Shown here: piece after piece, positions 34,701-43,407 of the stretch
Layout: each line of letters starts with the position of its first letter
Position numbering within the stretch: position 1 is the stretch's first letter
NCBI GenBank assembly: GCA_964478075.1
Contig: CAYZGO010000024.1
Span: 1-47,614, forward strand
Direction of reading: 5' to 3'
Length of the DNA: 47,614 nt
Source of the DNA: DAOUEX01 sp034430235
Lineage (GTDB): Bacteria; Chloroflexota; Anaerolineae; UBA2200
Notes under the pieces: generated by a model
Seen by the model: the letters and a program-made list of their open reading frames with translations, nothing else
Databases searched by the model: none
What the model was told of the DNA's origin: nothing
Made by a program: the position numbers and the translations under genes

Positions 34701-36432
34701 TCTGTGGAATCTGAATAGCGTGGCGCAAAGCATTCGGCTCTACTTGGATGATCCCCGTCGTGAGGGACAGCGCGATGCCATGCTCAGTGCCATTGACACT
34801 ATGACCGAAACCCAGAGTATTATCGGTACACGACTGCTGCAATTTGAGCAAACACCCTTTGCGGAAATCGTGCAAAGCTGGCGTCAATTGACTGAGGAAG
34901 CTATCAGGGGTCTGCGTGGGCGAGCCAAACTTGAGATTGTACCTCTACGCAGTGACCTCCCGCTCGGCAGTACCTCAACGTCGGTGATGATCGTCTTTCG
35001 CCTGACCAACGTAGGCGATAGCGCTGCTCGGAATCTAAGCGTCACATTGAAGCGGAGTGGCAGGGATGGATTCGAGGTGCTCGGTGAGGCGACCCGACGC
35101 CTGGATCCGCTCGGCACTGGGATGCAACGGGATATCGAGTTCTGGGTCAAACCGCTCGGCATAACTGAAGCGCCATATGCCTTTGAAGTCTCCTATGATG
35201 ATGACGAAGCGACGGGGCATTTCTATCCCTTCAGTGGCCGCGTGCGCTTCTTTGAGATGGAGGAGGAATATCAGCCGATCCCAGTCAGCCCATATGTTAT
35301 GGGCCCGCCTGTCAAAACACCCCAGATGTTCTTTGGCCGCCAGGACGTCTTTGACTGGATACGCGAGAACATCGGCAGTGCCTATCAACAAAACGTATTG
35401 GTCTTACAGGGGGAGCGCAGGATGGGCAAGACCTCCATCTTGTATCAATTGTACAATCGCCCTCCAACTCCGCAGCATATATGCGTCTTCTTCAGCCTCG
35501 AATTGGCCACCACCACATCGCAGGGGGACTTGTTCTACGATATGGCGCTAGAGATATACGGCGAGGTGACAAAGCTCGGCCTGGACCTGCCGAAGCCCGT
35601 AGAAGAAGAATTCATGGACAATGCTCAACGCTCATTGCGGCGTTTTTGTGACAGGGTGGAACGCACGCTGGGTGACCACGAACTGTTGATCATGATTGAC
35701 GAGATTGATATCTTGATTGCCAAGATAGAGGAAGATGTGTTGAGCAAGGATGTTTTCAACTTTATTAGAGGGCTGATGCAGCACAGCGACAGAATTGCTT
35801 TCATCTTTACAGGCGCGTATAAATTGCGCGAGATGCTCAAGGACAACAAATCCATTCTCTTTAATATTGCCAGGTCTTACAAAATCAGCTACCTCAATCA
35901 AAACGAAGCGGAAGCACTCATCGTAGAACCCGTTGCCGAATACCTGACTTATGACAATTTGGTTGTGGACAAAATCCTGCGTGTCTCTGCCTGTCACCCA
36001 TATTTCATCCAGTACATCTGTGATTCACTGGTCAAGCTCGCTAAGAGAACGCGAAAGAACTTTGTGGCCTTGCCAGACATTGACGTGGTGCTGCAGGACG
36101 TTATTCAGGACAACACGGGGAATTTGCAGAAGGCAGTCTATGCTCCGCTCAGCAAGCCAGAGCAGAGAGTCTTAACTGCCCTGGCCAATGTGACGGATGA
36201 CTATCGGATCTATGTGCCCCCGGATATGGTGGAGGAAGTGCTGGACAAATATAAACTAGGTATTCCCAAGCCGGAGTTGCTGGACGCTCTGCGCGGCCTT
36301 CGTGAACGTGACCTGATAGTTGAGAAGCGCATAGGGCAGAGCCTACAATATGGCTTCAAGATGGGCCTGATAAGAATGTGGTTGCGTCAGAATGAAGTGT
36401 TGTTACGCTTAAGCCAGGAGATGAGAATATGA
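31723..36432 (+). CDS. Giant STAND protein: NACHT NTPase, HEAT repeats, CARDB-like domain, second P-loop ATPase
   Basis: The protein has 1569 residues from ATG 31723 (1583 from ATG 31681; numbers below use the longer form). A NACHT-type NTPase has Walker A GGAGVGKTT (103-111) and Walker B LLLLDGFDA (about 193). A HEAT/PBS-lyase-like repeat array runs at about 530-920 (ALxxIGxxxAVxPLI units). A beta-rich CARDB-like domain lies at about 1080-1190. Then an FFGR-led AAA/STAND ATPase has GERRMGKTS (about 1243) and MIDEIDIL (about 1338), and the end is winged-helix-like. It has no signal peptide. STAND proteins are switches that sense a ligand through repeats and oligomerise; two NTPase modules in one chain is unusual. 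It is co-transcribed and overlaps by four bases with the ATPase-DNA-binding gene. The start is uncertain: AAAGG lies ten bases before 31723, and 31681 would need leaderless translation. Confidence 0.85.
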   Translation: MAEKLSLHGLAVTLLPTRYHARYLKNLAADLNALLLPGESKARTLEQVHIPLRFREMGVGGRAVPAAESTRDIDIWDVLFRAPRLALVGGAGVGKTTTLKHVAVALAQHDMSESYIHRLTFLHQGQALDDLLPIYADLGQLDPHADDLAVFLARVLTDYSFPRGRNFLRAKLKEGKCLLLLDGFDALQTPGRRTHLKELLNAYPRIQVVITARTTHLVNTVPNIVCLEPLPFSEAEIAAFIDRRLGKDSSVAIALLQALERSNGLRLVAGNPLLLSTLAWASEGAQSLPLHLPDLYERCLQILLGNGTGVTLVSAGATLDREIRDKALQELGRYFHERRQEQFDGEELEAAAAEVLKPLGASGQEHSLLALIKDGGLLRQRNEEQYAFLCLALQEYLAARAIVATNHVAEILSSHVDDPWWHEVIVLATALLGNAADVVHQIRTSSSKPREALFLAARCAAEAPGTAQDIKESLRRELFKVFRAGDTVRWQVAATCIAALEGQRVCDYFTRVLRAGPVDERKRAALVMGRIGAPEWAVIPLLGALDRSRPWQVRSQAAWSLGQLGDTRAIPALIEALKDEKEKVASEAALALSVIGEPAVPSLISHLSSEQPTVRQMAIKALSKMGTLAVRPLLSIAEDEEQADNAVRGATEALGLLGDTQAIPHLIRLLRTRGGKIAECAARALADIGGPAVQPLIDSLPTRSAEFELRKAIVSALVAIGEPSIEPLIKSLDSHSTSMRGASEEALTRIGAVATEALVAALRSENWNLRRRIAQILGRIGDERLAEPLTLALSDDDPGVRARVAQILGQIGRGRAVEPLVDAMQNDPDDFVRRTAAKALADLRSERAIGSLIEVLEDPQLRDIGVVALGEIGEAAVEPLILAVDQSRIPEVQQACIRALDAIGAQSRVEEPTLPAVAKVYSLLFTAGLSLDEVIALLEHIRWWKHGDELYKAFTSARILSQARSLTDVARCSEELAWVADLESRFRPVMKKVLWNLNSVAQSIRLYLDDPRREGQRDAMLSAIDTMTETQSIIGTRLLQFEQTPFAEIVQSWRQLTEEAIRGLRGRAKLEIVPLRSDLPLGSTSTSVMIVFRLTNVGDSAARNLSVTLKRSGRDGFEVLGEATRRLDPLGTGMQRDIEFWVKPLGITEAPYAFEVSYDDDEATGHFYPFSGRVRFFEMEEEYQPIPVSPYVMGPPVKTPQMFFGRQDVFDWIRENIGSAYQQNVLVLQGERRMGKTSILYQLYNRPPTPQHICVFFSLELATTTSQGDLFYDMALEIYGEVTKLGLDLPKPVEEEFMDNAQRSLRRFCDRVERTLGDHELLIMIDEIDILIAKIEEDVLSKDVFNFIRGLMQHSDRIAFIFTGAYKLREMLKDNKSILFNIARSYKISYLNQNEAEALIVEPVAEYLTYDNLVVDKILRVSACHPYFIQYICDSLVKLAKRTRKNFVALPDIDVVLQDVIQDNTGNLQKAVYAPLSKPEQRVLTALANVTDDYRIYVPPDMVEEVLDKYKLGIPKPELLDALRGLRERDLIVEKRIGQSLQYGFKMGLIRMWLRQNEVLLRLSQEMRI

Positions 36433-37790
36433 CCATGAGCAACAAAGACTCGCCCGTGAATCCTTACTTCTACGGCGGGCCAATCAAAGACCCGTATGGT
36501 TTTTTCGGCCGCGAGGAGCAATTGAGGACCATCTTCGAGCGTCTGCAAAACGCCCAATCAACGTCGCTTATCGGTCAGCGATGTAGCGGCAAGACCTCCC
36601 TTCTCTACTCCTTGATGACGGACGGGGCACGAAGCACTTATACCTTTAACGCTCGAGACTCTGTCTTCATATACATGGATTCACAACTGGGCGTACGAAA
36701 TCCACAAGAGTTCTATCGCGAGTTACTGGGAACTCTGGCAGAACAGATCCCTTCCGTGGCACCCGATACTGACGGCGACATAATCGAGAGGGTCGTTCAG
36801 GCTGTACTCAAGAAACTCGCGCCGCGCCGTCTCATACTCTTGCTGGATGAATTTGAGGACGTTCTCAGTGCTGGCAGCTTCCCCGTAGAATTCTTCCGTT
36901 TCTTGCGAGGGCTTGTGCGTTACGATGTATCCTTTATCACTGCGACTATGGACACCCTCGACAACTGTGCTCCTCCGGAGATGGTTTCCTCACCTTTCCC
37001 CAACATCTTCGCTAAAGTGTACCTGGGTTCGTTTACGGAATCAGAGTTCGATTACTTAATAGCAGAAACATCAAAGCGCTCAGGCGCTCCAATCCTGGCG
37101 CATAAAAGCGAGATTTACAAGCTCGCTGGACGTTTTCCTTTCTATGTGCAGATGGCTTGCTCATTCTACTTCGATATCTGGCGAGAGCGCCAAGAGATCA
37201 CCTCCCAGGAGCGGCTAAGTATCAAGCACCGCTTTGCCGATGAGGTCAGCCCCCACTTTGAAAGAATGTGGAAAAGGTACCTGAATCTGCGTGAAAAGCC
37301 AAGCTTAGTGGCCCTGGTGCATGGCAAGGAACTCTCTGACAGTGTGGCTCTGCGCAGCCTCACGCAAAAGGGTTATGTTGTGGATGGGCACATATTCTCG
37401 TCGGCGCTCACCGACTTTATCCTGCGCAAGGAAGCGGAGGGAGAAACGCTGCCTGAGCTGCGGGTAGCGCCCAGGGGCCCCGTAGCGAGGGGCGTCTGGG
37501 TGGACAGGGAAGCAGGCGATGTCTGGGTAGACGGAAAGCGCGTTCCACCCCTCACAAAGCTGGAGTACAGCCTGTTGCTCTGCCTGTACGACAACGCCAA
37601 TCGCATTTGCGACAAGTATGATATCGTAGACGCTGTGTGGTCCGGGAGATACATTGACCGGGTAGATGACTCGCGCATTGCCAAGCTGGTAAGCCGCCTG
37701 CGTCAGCGCGTTGAGCCGGATATGGCCAACTGCCGTTATATCGTGACTGTGCACGGGCGAGGATACAAGCTGGTGGCTGAGAATACGTAG
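36429..37790 (+). CDS. AAA/STAND ATPase fused to an OmpR-type winged-helix DNA-binding domain
   Basis: A 453-aa protein. It begins with the same motif as the second ATPase of its neighbour (NPYFYGGPIKDPYGFFGR). It has Walker A GQRCSGKTS (about 49-57), Walker B LILLLDEFED (about 137-146), a helical lid and a winged-helix region. Residues about 355-450 form a Trans_reg_C (OmpR/PhoB) domain: LTKLEYSLLLCLYDN, DDSRIAKLVSRLRQRVEP, VHGRGYKL. No receiver domain is present, so the ATPase replaces the usual phospho-switch. The start overlaps the upstream stop (ATGA). It is likely the transcriptional output of the operon; the targets are unknown. Confidence 0.87.
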   Translation: MTMSNKDSPVNPYFYGGPIKDPYGFFGREEQLRTIFERLQNAQSTSLIGQRCSGKTSLLYSLMTDGARSTYTFNARDSVFIYMDSQLGVRNPQEFYRELLGTLAEQIPSVAPDTDGDIIERVVQAVLKKLAPRRLILLLDEFEDVLSAGSFPVEFFRFLRGLVRYDVSFITATMDTLDNCAPPEMVSSPFPNIFAKVYLGSFTESEFDYLIAETSKRSGAPILAHKSEIYKLAGRFPFYVQMACSFYFDIWRERQEITSQERLSIKHRFADEVSPHFERMWKRYLNLREKPSLVALVHGKELSDSVALRSLTQKGYVVDGHIFSSALTDFILRKEAEGETLPELRVAPRGPVARGVWVDREAGDVWVDGKRVPPLTKLEYSLLLCLYDNANRICDKYDIVDAVWSGRYIDRVDDSRIAKLVSRLRQRVEPDMANCRYIVTVHGRGYKLVAENT

Positions 37791-37848
37791 CGCGTCGTGA
37801 CACAGGAGCGAGAAGAGGACAGTACTCTCTGCCGTCGCTTCCTGGCGT

Positions 37849-38472
37849 TCAAGCGGAACCGTCCTCCAAGTTTCCCAGTTGCCGCGCCAACTGCGCGGCA
37901 GAGCGGAAGACTATGGCTTTCATGCCCAGAGCCTTGGCTACCGCCGTATTGCGTTCTTTGTCATCCACAAACAAACACTGTTCAGGCAGAAGCCTCATCC
38001 TATCTGTGGTCAGCTTGTAGATCTCTGGGTCTGGCTTGCGCAAGCCCACACGTGCAGAGTTGATGATCACATCGAAGATCGCTGTGAGGCCATAATCGGC
38101 AAGGAGCACATCGAGGTACGGAGTAGCATTGCTGAGCAGGGCCGTCTTGTAGCGCTTGTGCAATCGTCGCGCCAGAGCAGTCATTCGTCCATTCAGTTCT
38201 TCGTAGGCGAAAGGGTTGTACTTAAAAGGCTCTAGCACGGCCGGTATCTTAGCACCAAGTCTGTCGCTGATGTACTGCCAGTATTCGTCAGTCGACGTCT
38301 TGCCTGATGATACAGCCCACCAGTGCTCGCCCGTAAAGAGTAGTCTTCTCAACTCATTCCTGGCCAACCCCAACTTGGCTTCACAGCGATGCAGTATTAC
38401 CTCACGAGGCCGAGTCTTGGTAAAGACCCCGCCGAAGTCAAAGATGATACCCCTCAGCACCTTTCGCCCCAT
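37849..38472 (-). CDS. HAD-superfamily hydrolase, phosphatase type
   Basis: A 207-aa protein of HAD subfamily IA. Motif I is FDFGGVF (nucleophile Asp12; the second Asp is replaced by Gly, as in epoxide-hydrolase-like phosphatases), motif II is LLSNAT, motif III LRKPDPEIY and motif IV FVDDKERN. The substrate is probably a small phosphorylated metabolite and cannot be told from sequence. It diverges from nnr with its own promoter and converges with the STAND operon 58 bases away. Confidence 0.88.
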   Translation of the reverse strand: MGRKVLRGIIFDFGGVFTKTRPREVILHRCEAKLGLARNELRRLLFTGEHWWAVSSGKTSTDEYWQYISDRLGAKIPAVLEPFKYNPFAYEELNGRMTALARRLHKRYKTALLSNATPYLDVLLADYGLTAIFDVIINSARVGLRKPDPEIYKLTTDRMRLLPEQCLFVDDKERNTAVAKALGMKAIVFRSAAQLARQLGNLEDGSA

Positions 38473-38526
38473 TGTGCACCTCTTGTTGTCTGGCTTTGAT
38501 TTCCTGCTCGCGATCCAGACATTCTA

Positions 38527-38554
38527 ATCATAGGAAGCTTCTATCTCTTGTCAA
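38527..38554 (-). promoter_or_regulatory. Promoter of the HAD hydrolase gene
   Basis: On the minus strand: TTGACA (38549-38554), 16 bases, TATGAT (38527-38532). Confidence 0.75.
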
Positions 38555-38584
38555 ACGGCGATGTTGGGAAGCTTTCCTCTTTCT

Positions 38585-38613
38585 TTGACAGAAGGCCTCT
38601 TATTCTCTACAAT
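38585..38613 (+). promoter_or_regulatory. Promoter of the nnr-mnmE operon
   Basis: TTGACA (38585-38590), 17 bases, TACAAT (38608-38613), 48 bases before ATG 38662. It is back to back with the HAD promoter. Confidence 0.82.
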
Positions 38614-38661
38614 GGCAGGGCACTGTCAGGAGCGACGGTGCGAAGGAAGGAATGGCCAGCG

Positions 38662-40368
38662 ATGAAAGTTGTCACGGTTGAACAGATGCATTCTATTGAG
38701 CGGGCGGCGGATTCTCGAGGCCTGTCCTATGCTACAATGATGGAAAACGCTGGTCGCGCAGTGGCGGCCTGGCTGGAACGCAAGGACGTTCTTGGTCAAC
38801 GCATTCTGGTGCTAGTTGGACCGGGCAATAACGGTGGTGATGGTCTAGTGGCGGCCCGCTACCTGCACCAGGCGGGAGCTGCCGTTTCCCTGTACTGCTG
38901 GAAGCGAGAGACTCACAGTGATGAGAATTGGAACCTGGTCCAAAGTGGGGGTATACCGACATTCTGGAGTCAGGAAGACAAACGTTACGCCAGATTGCGG
39001 CGCTTGGTTGGCCAGGCTGACTGGATACTGGACAGCCTATTGGGAACGGGAGTCTCCAGACCAATTACAGGCGCACTCCAGGAAATCCTGAGCATCGTGC
39101 GTAAGGAGGTCGCCAAAAGAAAGGATAGCAGGAAGCCTGATATATTCGTCCGTGTTCTGCCGGCTGACTTGGCATCACTGGCCAACTCGGCGCCCATCGT
39201 CCTTGCTGTTGACGTGCCAAGTGGCCTGGACTGCGACACGGGCGCAGTTGACCCCGCCACCCTGGCAGCGGATGTAACGGTGACCTTTGGGTTTCCCAAA
39301 GTCGGTCAGTTCCTCTTGCCGGGCGCTGGTTACGTGGGTGAACTGGTGATTGCGGATATTGGTATTCCGGCAAAGCTCTCCAAGGATGTTAATCTGGAAG
39401 TGAGCACCCCTGGTCTAATACAGGGTCTCTTGCCCGAACGTCCAATGGACGGACACAAGGGAACCTTTGGCAGAGTACTGGTGGTTGCCGGATCTGCGAA
39501 CTATACCGGTGCTGCATACCTGGCCGCCAGCGCCGCCATGCGCGTGGGGGCCGGACTGGTGACACTCGGCATCGCGCAGATTCTACATCCCATTCTGGCA
39601 AGCAAGCTGAGCGAAGCCACCTTTTTGCTGCTGCCTCACGAGATGGGAGCTCTGGTGCCCGAGGCTGTCAAGGTGTTGCAGGAAAGGCTCCAAGGCTATG
39701 ATACCTTGCTGCTAGGGCCAGGGCTTGGGCGTGATGAAAAGACAGTCGATTTTGTGGCGCATCTGTTAGCCCTGCCCTTAGGCGAGAGGAAGGCCCGCCT
39801 TGGCTTCCTGAGCTCGACGATCACTGGAGCAGACATGAAATCGCCGTTGCCACCGCTGGTGATAGATGCAGACGGCCTAAATGCTCTATCCGATATCCAA
39901 GGGTGGTCACACTCCCTGTGCTGTCCCACAGTGCTGACTCCACATCCCGGTGAAATGGCGCGCCTTCTGGGCACCACTGTCAAAGAAGTGCAAGCAGATA
40001 GAATTGGGCTGGCCCGCCGTGCAGCACAAGAGTGGAATGTGGTGGTCCTACTCAAGGGGGCGTACACGGTTATCGCTTCACCTCCGTCGGAGCGGGGCGA
40101 TACGGCCAAGGGTAGGGCCTGCATCAACCCCTTTGCCACCCCTGTTCTGGCTACGGCTGGCACGGGTGATGTACTGGCCGGGACCATTGCTGGCTTGATG
40201 GCGCAAGGACTACCGCCCTTCGAGGCTGCCGTGGCTGGAGCCTACGTGCACGGTTTGGCCGGGCAAATGGTCAGCGAGGAGATTGGTCTGGCAGGCGCGG
40301 TGGCTGGCGACTTGCTCGTTAAGCTGCCGCTGAGCATGCGACGGATTACTGACATGTGCCCCACTTGA
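38662..40368 (+). CDS. nnr: Bifunctional NAD(P)H-hydrate epimerase and ADP-dependent NAD(P)H-hydrate dehydratase
   Basis: A 568-aa cytoplasmic metabolite-repair enzyme. The N-terminal YjeF_N domain (about 1-225, GPGNNGGDG at 53-61, VDVPSGLD) interconverts the two epimers of hydrated NAD(P)H. The C-terminal ribokinase-like domain (about 260-560: HKGTFGRVLVVAGS, LTPHPGEMARL, GTGDVLAG) removes the water using ADP. ATG 38662 was chosen because MKVVTVEQM matches family starts; an upstream frame from 38548 would run back across the promoter. It is first in a tight operon with DUF951, an MFS gene and mnmE. Confidence 0.93.
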   Translation: MKVVTVEQMHSIERAADSRGLSYATMMENAGRAVAAWLERKDVLGQRILVLVGPGNNGGDGLVAARYLHQAGAAVSLYCWKRETHSDENWNLVQSGGIPTFWSQEDKRYARLRRLVGQADWILDSLLGTGVSRPITGALQEILSIVRKEVAKRKDSRKPDIFVRVLPADLASLANSAPIVLAVDVPSGLDCDTGAVDPATLAADVTVTFGFPKVGQFLLPGAGYVGELVIADIGIPAKLSKDVNLEVSTPGLIQGLLPERPMDGHKGTFGRVLVVAGSANYTGAAYLAASAAMRVGAGLVTLGIAQILHPILASKLSEATFLLLPHEMGALVPEAVKVLQERLQGYDTLLLGPGLGRDEKTVDFVAHLLALPLGERKARLGFLSSTITGADMKSPLPPLVIDADGLNALSDIQGWSHSLCCPTVLTPHPGEMARLLGTTVKEVQADRIGLARRAAQEWNVVVLLKGAYTVIASPPSERGDTAKGRACINPFATPVLATAGTGDVLAGTIAGLMAQGLPPFEAAVAGAYVHGLAGQMVSEEIGLAGAVAGDLLVKLPLSMRRITDMCPT

Positions 40369-40398
40369 TAGGAATATGCATCAAAAGGTAAGGCAATC

Positions 40399-40635
40399 AT
40401 GCCCATAGAAGTGCACATTGATGACGTCGTGCGTCTACGCAAGGTACACCCGTGTGGTAGCTACGAGTGGCGTGTGGTTCGCATCGGGGCTGACATCGGC
40501 CTCAAGTGTCTGGGCTGTGGACGTCGCATAATGCTGCCTCGCAGCACTTTTGAACGCCGCTTGAAGTCCTTCGTCGCACGTGCGGTCCCGTCTGAGGACA
40601 AACAGGAATCCCATTCACAGGATACCGGTCGTTGA
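40399..40635 (+). CDS. DUF951 small protein
   Basis: A 78-aa protein with the complete DUF951 pattern: DVVRLRKVHPCGSYEW, then GADIGLKCLGCGRRIMLPRS. It contains a CxxC pair that may bind metal, and the function is unknown. AAAGGTAAGG precedes ATG 40399. DUF951 genes are often near translation or cell-division genes. Its stop overlaps the start of the MFS gene (TGATG). Confidence 0.9.
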   Translation: MPIEVHIDDVVRLRKVHPCGSYEWRVVRIGADIGLKCLGCGRRIMLPRSTFERRLKSFVARAVPSEDKQESHSQDTGR

Positions 40636-41945
40636 TGAGAACCTCCTCAGCCAAGCCATCCTCAGAAGAGAATAGCTTTTCGGCAATCTTCCAGAATCGC
40701 AACTTTGCGCTGTTGTGGACATCGCAGGTCTTTGGGCAATCTGCCCAAATGGCGATTTTCCTCGTGCAAGCGGTGATGGTGGAGGGGCTGACACGCTCCA
40801 GCGGTTTGGTGGGTTTGATGGTGCTCGTGTTCAACTTACCTTCGATACTTTTCAGCCCCCTCTCAGGTGTTGTCATTGACCGCTTTCGCAAGAAGAGCAT
40901 CCTTTTGCTGTGCAACGTATCCCGTATTTTTGTCGTGGCAGCTTTTATCCTTTTCCATCGCTACACGCGGGGAGGCGGGCTTCTGACCGCAGTGTACGTG
41001 TTGACCTTTATTCTTTCCACAATTGGGCAGTTGTCCGATCCGGCTGAAGCAGCCATGGTTCCTCTGCTGGTGCCCCCCCAACAGCTCTTGACTGCGAACT
41101 CGGTGTTTCAGCTTTTGTTCAACGTGGCGCAGGTTGTGGGCCTGCTGTTCCTTGCGCCGCTGGCTCTAAAGCTTGGTGGCGTGGACGGTGCCTTCGCTAC
41201 AATTTCTCTGACTTATCTGGTGACCGCAAGCCTCATTTGGCGCATATCAGTGCACGAACCTCAGCCTGACAATTACGTCGCTCAGGACATCTTGCCGCAC
41301 GTCTGGAAGGAATTGAGAGCAGGGTGGCAGTTCATCATAGCCAGGAAATCGGTGCTGGTTGCCATCTGCCAGCATGCCCTCATCAACACGCTAACCATGA
41401 TCATTGTCGTGCTCGCGCCCGGTTTCGCTACCCGCGTGCTCGGTATGGATCCGACTGATGCTACGTACATTTTCTTCTCAGCAGGGCTGGGAATGTTCCT
41501 TGTCACTCTGTGGACTCGGCACCTAGGGCATCGCTTCCGTCGCGAGACCCTTGTCGCCACTGGCCTGCTGATAACGGGCCTGGCTCTGCTGCTTCTGTCC
41601 TTCGTGGCCTGGAACGGAGGAACGACGACCAGGACCCTGGTGCCCCCACCGAAGTACGTAATTATGCAAGTAATGTGCGCGGCTCTAGCGCTCGGCGCAG
41701 GCGGGACCTTGGCCGTAGTAGCTGCCCAAACGATTGTGCAAGAACGTTCACTTGCTGAAATTCGGGGGCGGGTGATTGCAACACAGTTTCTGTTCACAAG
41801 CCTCGTTGGTCTGCCGCCAATGCTGGCCGTCGGTGGCCTAGCCGACTGTATTGGCATCAACACGGTCATGCTGGGGCTAGCCGTCCTGGTCATCGGAAGC
41901 GCGCTGCTCAGCTTTCGCGTTCGCCTCACGCGGAGAGGTGCCTGA
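40635..41945 (+). CDS. MFS transporter (MFS_3-like efflux family)
   Basis: A 436-aa membrane protein with about 12 hydrophobic segments and a basic loop between helices 2 and 3 (GVVIDRFRKKSILL), typical of the major facilitator superfamily. The start NRNFALLWTSQVFGQ resembles the MFS_3/enterobactin-exporter-like group. The substrate is not predictable. The ATG at 40635 overlaps the DUF951 stop by one base. Confidence 0.85.
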   Translation: MRTSSAKPSSEENSFSAIFQNRNFALLWTSQVFGQSAQMAIFLVQAVMVEGLTRSSGLVGLMVLVFNLPSILFSPLSGVVIDRFRKKSILLLCNVSRIFVVAAFILFHRYTRGGGLLTAVYVLTFILSTIGQLSDPAEAAMVPLLVPPQQLLTANSVFQLLFNVAQVVGLLFLAPLALKLGGVDGAFATISLTYLVTASLIWRISVHEPQPDNYVAQDILPHVWKELRAGWQFIIARKSVLVAICQHALINTLTMIIVVLAPGFATRVLGMDPTDATYIFFSAGLGMFLVTLWTRHLGHRFRRETLVATGLLITGLALLLLSFVAWNGGTTTRTLVPPPKYVIMQVMCAALALGAGGTLAVVAAQTIVQERSLAEIRGRVIATQFLFTSLVGLPPMLAVGGLADCIGINTVMLGLAVLVIGSALLSFRVRLTRRGA

Positions 41946-41948
41946 CAA

Positions 41949-43331
41949 ATGCTGGCTCTAGATGACACCATAGCGGCCATCTCCACGCCTATTGGTGAAG
42001 GCGGCATTGGCATCGTCCGGCTGAGTGGCCCGGAAGCGAAGGGCATTCTCGAAAAGGTCTTCTTGCCGGCTGGCAGCCATCTCAAAGAGCACCGCGATTT
42101 CGAACCCGAATCCCATCGTTTCTGTTACGGCCACGTCGTTGATAGCGATTCTGACGTCGTCGTGGACGAGGTGCTGGCGGTGCTTATGTGCGCCCCGCGC
42201 ACCTACACGCGGCAGGATGTAGCCGAGATTCATTGTCATGGCGGCATCGTCCCCCTGCGCCGCACTTTGGAACTTGTGCTACGTCATGGGGCGCGCCTCG
42301 CTGAACCTGGCGAGTTCACATTGCGTGCCTTCCTCAATGGGCGTATTGATTTGGCACAGGCCGAAGCTGTGCTGGACATCGTGCGGGCCAAGACGGAAGT
42401 CAGTCTGCGGGTAGCGATGCAGCAACTGGATGGGCGTATTTCGAGCAGGGTTGGAAAGATACGCTCAAAGCTGGTGGATACCCTTGCTCATCTGGAAGCA
42501 TCTATTGACTTTCCTGAGGACGAGATCCCGCCCTTGAACGTGGCTTCGGCTCTGGCGGGGGCAAGGGAGCAAATCGAAGCCTTGCTCGCGCAGGCCGATC
42601 AAGGCCTGGTCTATCGGCACGGTGTACGCACAGCTATCATTGGGCGGCCTAACGTGGGCAAGTCCAGCCTGCTCAATGCACTGCTCCGCACCAGTCGAGC
42701 CATTGTCACTCCCATCCCAGGCACCACGCGCGACACGCTGGAAGAAACCCTGAACCTGCGAGGCATCCCTCTTTGCCTGGTAGATACAGCCGGCATCACC
42801 AAGAGCATTGACTTGATCGAGAAATTGGGAATTGAACGCAGCCGCCAAGCTTTGCAGCAAGCCGATCTGATACTCGTGATGATAGACGGCAGCGAGCCCT
42901 TACAGGCAGAGGATTTCGAGATCGCAGACTTGGTGCAGAATAGGAGCGTTCTTGTAATCGTCAATAAACTGGACTTGCCCGCTGTGGCAGATGACAGTGT
43001 GATCTTGCCCGATGCCAGACACGTGCACCTCTCTGCGTTGACTGGTGACGGACTGAATGTGCTTGAGGATGCCATTGTAGAGACGATATTCTCCGGCCAG
43101 GTGCAGACCTCTGACGTGCCTGCGATCAGCAACCCAAGGCACTGTGAGATCCTGCGCTGCGCATTAGGCCAGGTGATTGACGCAGAGAAGAGCTATCGCG
43201 CCCAACTGGCGGCGGACTTGATAGCGATAGACCTCACCGCCGCCGTCAGTGCGCTGGGGGAGATCACGGGCGAAACGGTCGGCGAGGACGTTCTGAGTGC
43301 GATTTTCAGCAACTTCTGTGTTGGAAAGTGA
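41949..43331 (+). CDS. mnmE: tRNA uridine-5-carboxymethylaminomethyl modification GTPase MnmE
   Basis: A 460-aa protein of normal family length. The N-terminal folate-binding domain (about 1-118, DTIAAISTPIGEGGIGIVRLSG) precedes a helical domain and an inserted GTPase with GRPNVGKSS (about 231-239), DTAG and NKLD. It ends in the catalytic FCVGK (usual FCIGK). With MnmG it modifies the wobble uridine of several tRNAs. It starts three bases after the MFS stop. Confidence 0.96.
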   Translation: MLALDDTIAAISTPIGEGGIGIVRLSGPEAKGILEKVFLPAGSHLKEHRDFEPESHRFCYGHVVDSDSDVVVDEVLAVLMCAPRTYTRQDVAEIHCHGGIVPLRRTLELVLRHGARLAEPGEFTLRAFLNGRIDLAQAEAVLDIVRAKTEVSLRVAMQQLDGRISSRVGKIRSKLVDTLAHLEASIDFPEDEIPPLNVASALAGAREQIEALLAQADQGLVYRHGVRTAIIGRPNVGKSSLLNALLRTSRAIVTPIPGTTRDTLEETLNLRGIPLCLVDTAGITKSIDLIEKLGIERSRQALQQADLILVMIDGSEPLQAEDFEIADLVQNRSVLVIVNKLDLPAVADDSVILPDARHVHLSALTGDGLNVLEDAIVETIFSGQVQTSDVPAISNPRHCEILRCALGQVIDAEKSYRAQLAADLIAIDLTAAVSALGEITGETVGEDVLSAIFSNFCVGK

Positions 43332-43344
43332 TGGCGTGGCAGGC

Positions 43345-43373
43345 TTGCCCAAAGCTGGCGTTTCAGGTATACT
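43345..43373 (+). promoter_or_regulatory. Promoter of the exopolysaccharide cluster
   Basis: TTGCCC (43345-43350), 17 bases, TATACT (43368-43373), 34 bases before the first start codon. Confidence 0.65.
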
Positions 43374-43407
43374 CACTTTGACTAACTGGAGGCTGTGCTA
43401 GCTCAAT

